Shown piece by piece: positions 1 through 5,430 of a stretch of 5,465 nt of DNA (its first letter is position 1; each line of letters opens with the position of its first letter). Source of the stretch: Robiginitomaculum sp. GTDB taxonomy: Bacteria; Pseudomonadota; Alphaproteobacteria; Caulobacterales; Maricaulaceae. The notes beneath the pieces were generated by a model. That model was given only the letters and a program-made list of their open reading frames with translations, was not told where the DNA came from and made no database searches. The stretch spans positions 90,158 through 95,622 of the forward strand of contig NVRS01000004.1 of NCBI GenBank assembly GCA_002732685.1, given 5' to 3'. A program made the translations under genes and the position numbers.

Positions 1-200
1 ATAGTTTCAAAAAATTTCTCGATGAATTCCGAGCGTCCCGGCTGAAATATTATGCTGCCGCGCGGATCATCTTGCTTCGGCCCTGCCAACATTACACGGA
101 GTTTGATATCTCCGTGTTTAACATAATGAAACTGAGCACCATGGGGCAAGTCTAGCCCCTCTAGGCGAATGACATCGCCCGGTGTAATCTCTGTATCCAT
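1..200 (-). CDS. Alpha/beta hydrolase, lysophospholipase-like (5' part only)
   Basis: Only the first 66 codons are visible; the gene runs off the left edge. The translation starts MDTEITPGDV. Residues 24-40 look like the opening beta strands of an alpha/beta hydrolase. Residues 48-64 (GSIIFQPGRSEFIEKFF) match the strand plus oxyanion-loop segment found in alphaproteobacterial PldB-like lysophospholipases and Hydrolase_4 (serine aminopeptidase S33) proteins, which usually read LPGRxEFIEKY. The catalytic GxSxG serine, Asp and His would lie in the missing part, so activity cannot be judged. The expected role is ester hydrolysis of lysophospholipids or monoacylglycerols. The ATG at 198-200 is preceded by a purine-rich ribosome site (AGGCGGGGG). 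It lies 41 bp after the SCP2-like gene in the same direction, with no terminator between, so the two are probably co-transcribed. It could be another hydrolase of the same superfamily. Confidence 0.75.
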   Translation of the reverse strand, partial: MDTEITPGDVIRLEGLDLPHGAQFHYVKHGDIKLRVMLAGPKQDDPRGSIIFQPGRSEFIEKFFET

Positions 201-241
201 TTTAGCCCCCGCCTCAGATCTATGCAGTGCCTTTAGGCCGA

Positions 242-535
242 CTACATAGAGCTGAAGATTTTTTGCAAGCCCATTGCCACGGACATATCGCCAGCTACTT
301 TCAATTTACCAGACATAAATGCCATCATCGGATCAAGATTTCCAGTTGACAGCGCAATAAAATCATCTTTTGTCACGCTGATTGTGCAATCTGCATCATC
401 ATCATTGCCAGTAACTTCAGTACCGGATGCATGAATAACACCATCATCACCGAAATCAAATTTTACAGATTTATCTAGCCCACCAGTTTTGCCGATAGCT
501 TCTTTCATTTTTACGATAATGTCTTCGTTAGTCAT
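242..535 (-). CDS. SCP2 sterol-binding domain protein (small, single-domain)
   Basis: A complete 97-residue protein that is almost entirely one SCP2 (sterol carrier protein 2) domain. The recognisable part is residues 54-94: VTKDDFIALSTGNLDPMMAF, then MSGKLKVAGDMSVAMGLQKI. It carries the characteristic F-x-x-L...G..dp..afmsGKLkv.Gdm..a..l motif near the C-terminus. An acidic stretch at residues 44-49 lies on a predicted loop. There is no signal peptide, so it is cytoplasmic. SCP2 domains form a hydrophobic tunnel that binds fatty acyl chains, phospholipids or sterols; bacterial stand-alone versions have no settled function. The ATG at 533-535 is preceded by GGAG about 8 nt upstream. A lysophospholipase-like gene follows 41 bp downstream, which fits a lipid-handling pair. 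The domain call is firm; the ligand is unknown. Confidence 0.9.
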   Translation of the reverse strand: MTNEDIIVKMKEAIGKTGGLDKSVKFDFGDDGVIHASGTEVTGNDDDADCTISVTKDDFIALSTGNLDPMMAFMSGKLKVAGDMSVAMGLQKIFSSM

Positions 536-576
536 TGTTGTCTCCGATTATGTTAAAAGTGATATGCACTTAATTG

Positions 577-608
577 CTTATATGCCTTATACAGTGAGCA
601 TCCGTCAA
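577..608 (-). promoter_or_regulatory. Weak candidate promoter for the SCP2-hydrolase pair
   Basis: On the minus strand TTGACG (603-608) resembles a -35 box. It is followed 20 nt later by TATAAG (577-582), or by ATATAA if a 19-nt spacer is allowed. The spacing is longer than the usual 16-18 nt, so this is only a candidate. It lies 42-73 bp before the SCP2-like start codon. The 94-bp gap has no hairpin with a T run, so read-through from the methyltransferase-like gene upstream is an equally good explanation of expression. Confidence 0.3.
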
Positions 609-629
609 CAATTCAGTGCCGAATAGGTA

Positions 630-1511
630 TTATTCAGGTTTGCGGAATTTCAGCGTATAACGATCAGATTCGCCGATCTCTGAATATTTCTCAGCCGTAT
701 AACCCTCTGGTATTTCTTCGCCTTCTTTTGGCGTGCGGCTCACTGGCGGCAAGGTCCAAACACCATAAGGGTGATCGGCTGTATCTTTAGGGTTAGCGTT
801 GACTTCACTTGCGCCAACAAGTTCAAACCCAGCCTTTTGGGCTAGATCTTTGGTATAGCTAACCTGAACATAACCGGTTGGTGCTTTCGGATTTTGCTCT
901 GCTGATTCTGGCAAGCGGTGTTCAACAATACCAAGTACACCGCCCGGCTTTAACGCCGTATAAAAATCGGCAAAAGCCTTACCTGCATACTCCCGTCCCA
1001 TCCAGCTATGCACATTGCGAAACGACAAGATCAAATCTATATTACTATCACCAAGAGCGCCCGCTGTTGGGCCGAACTGCACCGTATTGATAGTACCGAA
1101 AATTTCAGCATCAGAGTATTTGTCTAAGAGGCGTCCATTAGCTGCCACTGCCCGCTCACCCATAGCATCTTCAAAGACCGCAGCCGTATAAGTGCCGTTT
1201 GTCGCTTTAATATAGGGGGCTAAAACTCCGGTGTACCAGCCGCCGCCGCCTGGAAATATTTCCATAACGCTCTGGTTTGGAGCCAGACCAAAAAATTCTA
1301 ATGTCTGTTTTGGATGTCTAAATTGATCACGTTTTGCCGCTTCGGTACGCCACGCGCCGGAAAGTGCAGCTTCCATCGGTGAAATTTGAGGGGCCACTTG
1401 CTCCACAACATTATCAGCACTTTTCATTTCTTCGGTTGTTTTATCACCGCAAGCTCCCAGCAAAAGAGCCGTGCTCGCGCCTAATAGCAAAATTTTATGT
1501 AATGTTTTCAT
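630..1511 (-). CDS. Exported lipoprotein with class I SAM-methyltransferase fold (COG4798-like)
   Basis: A 293-residue protein with a bacterial lipoprotein signal: basic start (MKTLHK), hydrophobic core 7-19, and lipobox LGAC with the lipidated cysteine at 21. Gly at position +2 argues against inner-membrane retention. Residues 22-50 are a polar linker. From about residue 54 there is a Rossmann-type methyltransferase domain: motif I VMEIFPGGGGWYTG (82-95) with acidic residue E84, the segment YTAAVFED (108-115), an acidic beta-4 region DLILSFRNVHSW (159-170), and LKPGG (187-191) followed by VEHR (196-199). This matches the 'predicted methyltransferase' group, many members of which carry export signals. 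The substrate is unknown, and SAM is not known to be abundant in the periplasm, so catalysis there is uncertain. The ATG at 1509-1511 has GAGGGG just upstream (3-nt spacing), and the signal peptide begins exactly here. It is divergent from hsp20. The fold and lipobox calls are firm; the function is inferred. Confidence 0.87.
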   Translation of the reverse strand: MKTLHKILLLGASTALLLGACGDKTTEEMKSADNVVEQVAPQISPMEAALSGAWRTEAAKRDQFRHPKQTLEFFGLAPNQSVMEIFPGGGGWYTGVLAPYIKATNGTYTAAVFEDAMGERAVAANGRLLDKYSDAEIFGTINTVQFGPTAGALGDSNIDLILSFRNVHSWMGREYAGKAFADFYTALKPGGVLGIVEHRLPESAEQNPKAPTGYVQVSYTKDLAQKAGFELVGASEVNANPKDTADHPYGVWTLPPVSRTPKEGEEIPEGYTAEKYSEIGESDRYTLKFRKPE

Positions 1512-1637
1512 ATTCCCCTCACAGTTTTTATAATTATCTAAGTATTATTTCAGAAGGAAAACTACGCGTTTTCGCTTATTTGGCAAGGAAAACATGCTCA
1601 AGTATTTGTGAGCCCCCCTATGCCAGAGCTGCACATC
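1512..1637. other. Divergent intergenic region, methyltransferase side
   Basis: This stretch separates the divergent methyltransferase-like gene and hsp20. It is AT-rich near the methyltransferase start. On the minus strand TATAAA and GATAAT hexamers (about 1522-1540) could serve as -10 boxes, but neither has a convincing -35 partner, so no promoter is called. I see no RNA gene. The open frame that crosses it on the plus strand (1334-1699) has no family resemblance and overlaps the real methyltransferase-like gene. Confidence 0.5.
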
Positions 1638-1667
1638 CACTTGAACACCATAATTCACCTCCCATAT
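1638..1667 (+). promoter_or_regulatory. Heat-shock sigma-32 (RpoH) promoter of hsp20
   Basis: The plus strand has CACTTGAA (1638-1645), then a 14-nt spacer, then TCCCATAT (1660-1667). The established RpoH consensus is CTTGAAA, 11-16 nt, CCCCATnT, so both boxes and the spacer fit well. A start site 6-8 nt after the -10 box would be near 1673-1675, giving a leader of about 90 nt before the hsp20 ATG. That start falls at the first base of the first leader hairpin, which supports the assignment. No vegetative promoter of similar quality is visible for this gene. Confidence 0.8.
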
Positions 1668-1672
1668 TTAGC

Positions 1673-1770
1673 TATGAGGCAAATATATTGACCTCATAAC
1701 TGCATGGGCAAAATGCCGATTTCAGGTTTTGGCCATGTAACACATCGCTTTGAAAGGATGTCCTATGTTA
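1673..1770 (+). promoter_or_regulatory. ROSE-like RNA thermometer in the hsp20 leader
   Basis: The leader folds by eye into three hairpins. Hairpin 1 pairs TATGAGG (1673-1679) with CCTCATA (1692-1698), extended by CAA/TTG. Hairpin 2 pairs TGCATGG (1701-1707) with CCATGTA (1733-1739, one G-U), then CAAAA with TTTTG across a G-G mismatch, then CC with GG. Hairpin 3 pairs CATC (1743-1746) with GATG (1757-1760) and CTT (1748-1750) with AAG (1754-1756), leaving G1747 bulged and loop TGA. The Shine-Dalgarno AAAGGA (1753-1758) is thus fully enclosed; ACA (1740-1742) can also pair with TGT (1766-1768) over the start codon. The segment UCGCU opposite AGGA with one unpaired G is the conserved U(U/C)GCU signature of ROSE elements. 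These block hsp20 translation at low temperature and melt on heating. Folding was judged without energy calculation. Confidence 0.8.
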
Positions 1771-2265
1771 AATTATGACTTTACCCCCCTCAGCCGTTCC
1801 TTTATCGGTTTCGACCGTATGGCTAGCCTCATTGATAATGCTGCTAAATTAAACGGAACCGGCAGTTACCCTCCTTATAATATCGCACAAATCAGTGATG
1901 ATGAATACCTGATTGAACTGGCAGTTGCTGGGTTTGGCGATGCTGATTTAAGCATCGAAACCCACGAAAGTGTCTTGACGATTGTTGGCACCAAAGCAGC
2001 CAATGAAAATTCATCAGAACCGGACGTAGAATATTTGCCCAATAAGTACTTACATAGGGGCATAGCGGAACGAGGTTTTGAACGCCGTTTTCAGTTAGCA
2101 GATCACGTTACTGTCACAGGTGCAGACCTTGTAAACGGCATGCTACGCATTGAATTACGCCGAGAGTTACCCGAAGCCATGAAACCACGAACTATTTCTA
2201 TTGGCGGCAAACATGACGGAAATTTAACCGAACGGAAATCTTCCGGTAAGCGTAAAGCTGCTTAA
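1765..2265 (+). CDS. Hsp20 / alpha-crystallin small heat-shock protein (IbpA type)
   Basis: A 166-residue small heat-shock protein, an ATP-independent cytoplasmic holdase that binds unfolding proteins and passes them to DnaK/ClpB. The N-terminus (MLNYDFTPLSRSFIGFDRM) is the classic class A rhizobial/IbpA start. The alpha-crystallin domain spans about 36-135, with YPPYNI (35-40), the strand LIELAVAGF (49-57), LTIVG (71-75), YLHRGIAERGFERRFQLADH (95-114) and the NGML.IEL strand (124-131). The C-terminal oligomerisation I-x-I motif is ISI (144-146), followed by a basic tail of 20 residues ending GKRKAA. The loop before YLHRG seems a few residues longer than is typical. The ATG at 1765 is chosen because AAAGGA lies 6 nt upstream and the family normally begins here; an in-frame TTG at 1750 would lie inside the ribosome-site hairpin. 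Expression is likely controlled by an RpoH promoter and a ROSE-like thermometer. Confidence 0.95.
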   Translation: MLNYDFTPLSRSFIGFDRMASLIDNAAKLNGTGSYPPYNIAQISDDEYLIELAVAGFGDADLSIETHESVLTIVGTKAANENSSEPDVEYLPNKYLHRGIAERGFERRFQLADHVTVTGADLVNGMLRIELRRELPEAMKPRTISIGGKHDGNLTERKSSGKRKAA

Positions 2266-2266
2266 A

Positions 2267-2272
2267 TATAAT
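2267..2272 (+). promoter_or_regulatory. Isolated perfect -10 hexamer after hsp20
   Basis: TATAAT begins two bases after the hsp20 stop codon. No good -35 box lies 16-18 nt upstream (CGGTAA at the 17-nt position). If active, it would start transcription near 2279, just before the C-rich hairpins, which is the only reason to note it. It could equally be chance in an AT-rich spot. Confidence 0.25.
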
Positions 2273-2279
2273 CTATGGC

Positions 2280-2390
2280 GTTGATATGGGATTGCTCTCT
2301 TTTCCTTCCCCCAGGAAACAAGCTCCCGCTTCCGCTTTAGACGCGGCGTCCTGCATACCCTCCCCCAAAGCAGGACGCCGCACTTTTCAT
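2280..2390 (+). ncRNA. Candidate small RNA or structured 3' UTR with anti-Shine-Dalgarno loops
   Basis: Between the hsp20 stop and the end of its terminator lie three potential hairpins, all with pyrimidine-rich loops. The first pairs TTTCCT (2301-2306) with AGGAAA (2313-2318), loop TCCCCC. The second, weak, pairs AAGC (2320-2323) with GCTT (2334-2337), loop TCCCGCTTCC. The third is the 12-bp terminator stem, loop ATACCCTCCCCCAAA. C/U-rich exposed loops containing CCUCC are known from alphaproteobacterial small RNAs (the Rhodobacter 'cuckoo' RNAs and rhizobial alpha-r families), where they bind ribosome sites of target mRNAs. The transcript could be processed from hsp20 mRNA or started at TATAAT 2267-2272. 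There is no sequence match to a named family that I can claim; it may be only a terminator region. Confidence 0.35.
2343..2388 (+). terminator. Rho-independent terminator of hsp20
   Basis: A perfect 12-bp GC-rich stem pairs 2343-2354 (GCGGCGTCCTGC) with 2370-2381 (GCAGGACGCCGC) across a 15-nt loop, followed by ACTTTTCATT. The T run is short (four) but the stem is very stable. The minus-strand side lacks a T run, so it works for hsp20 rather than for the receptor gene. It lies 78 bp after the hsp20 stop codon. Confidence 0.75.
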
Positions 2391-2393
2391 TAC

Positions 2394-2461
2394 TCTAAAT
2401 ATTAGATGTCCGTCCGAGAGTTAGGTCGCCACTTCACTGTAATCGATTACAGGCGTTACGC
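2394..2461. repeat. Convergent intergenic segment with operator-like palindromes
   Basis: The main element is a perfect 16-bp palindrome at 2437-2452, CTGTAATCGATTACAG. Directly beside it is GCGTTACGC (2453-2461, 4-1-4 dyad), and a minor dyad TCTAA-ATA-TTAGA lies at 2394-2406. The core TGTAATCGATTACA fits the general LacI-family operator pattern TGnAAnCGnTTnCA. It lies between the terminators of two convergent genes, so no target promoter is evident. No small coding frame with a ribosome site is visible here. The palindrome is plain in the sequence; regulator binding is inferred only from its pattern. Confidence 0.45.
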
Positions 2462-2464
2462 GCA

Positions 2465-2493
2465 TAAAAAAACGGCGGGGAAATCCCCGCCGT
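2465..2493 (-). terminator. Strong Rho-independent terminator of the TonB receptor gene
   Basis: On the minus strand a perfect 9-bp stem ACGGCGGGG/CCCCGCCGT (2472-2480 with 2485-2493, 4-nt loop) is followed by seven Ts (2466-2472 as read on the minus strand, overlapping the last stem base). It lies 28 bp after the receptor stop codon. It is a textbook intrinsic terminator and shows that the receptor mRNA ends here as a single-gene or last-gene transcript. Confidence 0.93.
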
Positions 2494-2520
2494 CTTAAGT
2501 ATTAAATATGTACGTCTGGT

Positions 2521-5418
2521 TTAGAAACGAAGCTTCGCATTAGCAAAGAATGACCGACCAAACACATCATATGTAGATGGATATGTGTTGGCTTGCTCGT
2601 CATTATCACCAATAACTGGTGGCTTAAGATCCGTCAGGTTCTGAATACCAACTGTCAATGCAAACGAATCTGTAAAGTCATACGTAGCTGAAGCATTGAA
2701 ATAATGCTTGGCGCCAATTTTATTTACAGATTGAAGGTTGGTAGGATCATCGATGACATTGCCATCGGTAACACTACCAATCATTTGCCATGTGATATTG
2801 GTATTAAGCGCACCTTTGGAGATATTCGCTGTCACATAATGACGATAGCTTGGATCAGGTTCGCCGCAATTATTACCAAATAGACCAGCACAATCGAACA
2901 ATGTATCACCAGCAAAAGCTTCGAATTCATTTTCCATCGTGTAAGTACCTAGATAGTTAAGGTCAACATGACCCCAATCACTTCCAAATACATCAGCAGT
3001 GTCAAATGAGTAACTAGCCCCAACGTCGATACCTCTTAGAGAGTTACCGGCAACGTTGGCAGACTGGTTAGAGACAAAGTCAATAGTACCATCAGGACGG
3101 CGGTTAACAGCATTACAGAATGCTGAACCAATGCCACCCAAGGCACCAAGATAACAAGTACTCAAAATATTGTCTGTACCACCACCAAACTGGGCAATAA
3201 ATCCGTCAATATTGATATCGAAATAGTCGACACTTACTTGTAGGCCTTCTATCGTAGCCGGGTTCAGAACCACACCAAATGTAATGGTCTGGGCTTCTTC
3301 AACATCCAGATTTGGATTACCGCCAGCCAGCGAACGAATTTGACCCGAAGCCGGGTCAATAGCTGGTGTACCAACAACGCCGGCCGGAACACCTGTAGCC
3401 ACACAAATTGCTGTCTGTGCAGCGGTAAGGCCACCAACTGGAGCATCAATTGCTGAACATGGATCATCTGCACCCGGGAAGTTTTCACCAATCGGCGCAA
3501 ACAATTCACCAATATTGGGAGCACGCACCGCAGTGTTATAGTTACCACGGAAACGAACCTGATCATTAACTGCCCACTGACCACCAATTTTATAGTTGTA
3601 CTTGGTACCAACGGTTGAGAAATCAGACACACGGCCCGCAATATCAAGAGTGATATTTTGAGCAAATTCCATATCTGAAACTAGCGGAATTTCCATTTCA
3701 CCATAAGCTGAATAAACATCATATTCACCAGCAACAGGTGGAGCACCATTAAAGCCACGGATTGAACTCGCTGCAACACCTTGGTCAGGATTAAATTCGA
3801 ATTTATTTTCGATATATTCCACACCAAGCGCTACGCCAATTACATCATCAGTAATTTTCAGAGAACCAAGGTCACCCGTAAAGTTAAGCTGGGCAATGTT
3901 TTGCGTGGTTTCATCTGTAGTGGCAACCGCTGTACGAATAAAGTCAGCAGAGGCTTGTGAAATGTTACCTTCGCCAAAGATATTGAGCGGCGAACAGCTA
4001 ACAGTCGAACCGTTTGTGCTTGTATCGGCACAGGTTGGATTGCCGGCACCATCAAGAATGACCTGACCCAAAGCATCTGTCGCAAGAAGAAGTGACTGAT
4101 TGAAACGTGGCACATCAATATTGCCGCTTTGGTTAGACGCGTTTTGCGTACGACCAGCTGAGAAAGAAAAATCATAATCCCAAGTGCTCGTTAGTTCACC
4201 GCGAACACCACCAACGAGTTGGAATGTATTGCGTCTGTCAGTACCGGAACGCGGACCCACTTCAACGAGACGGCGGCGAAGAAGCGCACTGGCTTCATCA
4301 TCAATGCCGTCACCATCTGTATCAACACCACTACCGATTGCGTCAGACAATATTTGCTGAGCAGCAGGGGTGATGAATGGGTTACCGTCAAGTGTCCAGT
4401 TTGTACCGATAAATGCTGGCGTTGGTGCCAATTCACTCGGCACAGTGTTATTGGCGAAACGAGCCTCCATATACACTTCTGCATAATCGTTAATCTCATA
4501 ATTAGCAGCCGTTGAAATTGTAAAGCGTTCTTGCGGCAATTGCAGGAAGTTAACTGGTGCATAATTATAGAAATCATTAACCTGACCGGAAGTCACAAAT
4601 GGACGAACAGACCCATCTTGGTTAAAAATAACACCGAAGCTATCCGGCGAGAAAGTGCCTAGGCCGCCAGCAAAGATTGAGGTGCCTGGAACGCCTGATG
4701 AACCACCAGGTTCAAGACCGCCATTGCCATCATCAAAGAATGCAACAGACGAGAAATCACGGTCGCCCTGAAACAAGGCGGAACGATCCGTATAAGACAT
4801 ACTCACTGTGACATTACCACGGCCATCGTCAAAATTGGCGCCCATAGTCATATTGGCATTTAATGTTTCTGCATCACCTTGCTCGGTGATTGTATAACCG
4901 ATATTGGCTTCCATACCTTCAAAGTCGTCTTTAAGGATGAAGTTGACAACACCTGAAACCGCATCAGCACCATAAACAGCTGAGGCACCACCAGTAAGAA
5001 CTTCAACATTTGCAATCATTGAAGGCGCGATTGTGTTGATATCAACAACACCAGCAGAGCCATTCACCATAGCCCGACGACCATTTATCAGTACGAGCGT
5101 TCTGTTGGAGCCAAGGTTACGCAAATTGACAGTCGCCGTACCATTACCAGGGTTATTGGATGTACGAGTTAGCCCAGGAACCGTTTGTGGCAATGCATTA
5201 AGCAAGTTTTCCGTGTTGATAACACCGGAACGCTCAAATTGTACCGCTTCAATAGTAGCAACAGGCGAGTTGGATGTGAAGTCTTGTTTCTTGATCCGTG
5301 AACCTGTCACGATGACTTCATCATCTACTTGCGCAAATGCAGGTATCGCCGCAGAGCCGATCACAGCTCCGGACAACAATGTTGTCAACAATAGTTGACT
5401 TTTACTAAATTTTTTCAC
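2521..5418 (-). CDS. TonB-dependent outer-membrane receptor, substrate unknown
   Basis: A 965-residue outer-membrane active transporter energised by TonB-ExbB-ExbD. A Sec signal peptide (1-29) ends PAFA before Gln30. A TonB-box-like DEVIVTG follows at 33-39. The plug domain covers about 45-165, with NLRNLGSNRTLVLINGRR (98-115) and VEVLTGGASAVYGADAVSG (138-156). The rest is a 22-strand beta-barrel ending in the expected aromatic residue (ANAKLRF). All eight cysteines form close pairs: C463/C475, C654/C672, C755/C768 and C843/C851, probably disulfides in surface loops. A DTDGDGIDD calcium-type loop sits at 366-374. This is the large plug type common in Caulobacter, sphingomonads and Kordiimonas, whose substrates (glycans, peptides, other organics) cannot be told from sequence. 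The start is GTG; an in-frame TAA lies directly before it, so no upstream start is possible. No cognate enzyme or regulator is visible in the window. Confidence 0.95.
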   Translation of the reverse strand: MKKFSKSQLLLTTLLSGAVIGSAAIPAFAQVDDEVIVTGSRIKKQDFTSNSPVATIEAVQFERSGVINTENLLNALPQTVPGLTRTSNNPGNGTATVNLRNLGSNRTLVLINGRRAMVNGSAGVVDINTIAPSMIANVEVLTGGASAVYGADAVSGVVNFILKDDFEGMEANIGYTITEQGDAETLNANMTMGANFDDGRGNVTVSMSYTDRSALFQGDRDFSSVAFFDDGNGGLEPGGSSGVPGTSIFAGGLGTFSPDSFGVIFNQDGSVRPFVTSGQVNDFYNYAPVNFLQLPQERFTISTAANYEINDYAEVYMEARFANNTVPSELAPTPAFIGTNWTLDGNPFITPAAQQILSDAIGSGVDTDGDGIDDEASALLRRRLVEVGPRSGTDRRNTFQLVGGVRGELTSTWDYDFSFSAGRTQNASNQSGNIDVPRFNQSLLLATDALGQVILDGAGNPTCADTSTNGSTVSCSPLNIFGEGNISQASADFIRTAVATTDETTQNIAQLNFTGDLGSLKITDDVIGVALGVEYIENKFEFNPDQGVAASSIRGFNGAPPVAGEYDVYSAYGEMEIPLVSDMEFAQNITLDIAGRVSDFSTVGTKYNYKIGGQWAVNDQVRFRGNYNTAVRAPNIGELFAPIGENFPGADDPCSAIDAPVGGLTAAQTAICVATGVPAGVVGTPAIDPASGQIRSLAGGNPNLDVEEAQTITFGVVLNPATIEGLQVSVDYFDINIDGFIAQFGGGTDNILSTCYLGALGGIGSAFCNAVNRRPDGTIDFVSNQSANVAGNSLRGIDVGASYSFDTADVFGSDWGHVDLNYLGTYTMENEFEAFAGDTLFDCAGLFGNNCGEPDPSYRHYVTANISKGALNTNITWQMIGSVTDGNVIDDPTNLQSVNKIGAKHYFNASATYDFTDSFALTVGIQNLTDLKPPVIGDNDEQANTYPSTYDVFGRSFFANAKLRF

Positions 5419-5424
5419 TTAAAA

Positions 5425-5430
5425 CCCCTT
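5425..5430 (-). promoter_or_regulatory. Ribosome binding site that fixes the GTG start of the receptor
   Basis: AAGGGG on the minus strand lies 6 nt before the GTG at 5416-5418. With the TAA stop immediately preceding that GTG in the same frame, and a signal peptide beginning MKKFSK, this settles the start. The remaining 35 bases to the window edge are leader sequence; no promoter can be assigned in them. Confidence 0.8.

Noticed and set aside
228..241. Small GCCTTTAGGC inverted repeat between the SCP2-like and hydrolase genes, considered as a terminator
   Set aside because: The stem is only 4 bp with a 2-nt loop and no T run; it is unlikely to stop transcription.
878..1090. Plus-strand open frame of 70 codons
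   Set aside because: It is antisense within the methyltransferase-like gene with no recognisable protein character.
1561..1577. GCGTTTTCGC mini-hairpin in the divergent region
   Set aside because: Only 3 bp of stem; not distinguishable from chance.
1334..1699. Plus-strand open frame of 121 codons
   Set aside because: It overlaps the methyltransferase-like gene, the RpoH promoter and the leader, and shows no family resemblance or ribosome site; a frame shadow.
1750..1764. In-frame TTG at 1750 as the hsp20 start, adding five residues
   Set aside because: It lies inside the Shine-Dalgarno hairpin, has no ribosome site of its own, and the family normally starts at the MLNYDF-type N-terminus coded from 1765.
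1875..2063. Minus-strand open frame inside hsp20
   Set aside because: It is antisense to the conserved alpha-crystallin domain; composition looks like a shadow.
3264..4577. Three minus-strand frames (3264-3665, 3858-4175, 4191-4577) and one plus-strand frame (4219-4515)
   Set aside because: All lie within the receptor gene in other frames; leucine/valine-rich or arbitrary composition and no domain resemblance. The receptor frame itself is intact, so they are not signs of a frameshift.
5033..5398. Plus-strand open frame of 121 codons opposite the receptor N-terminus
   Set aside because: It is the antisense shadow of the strongly conserved plug domain.
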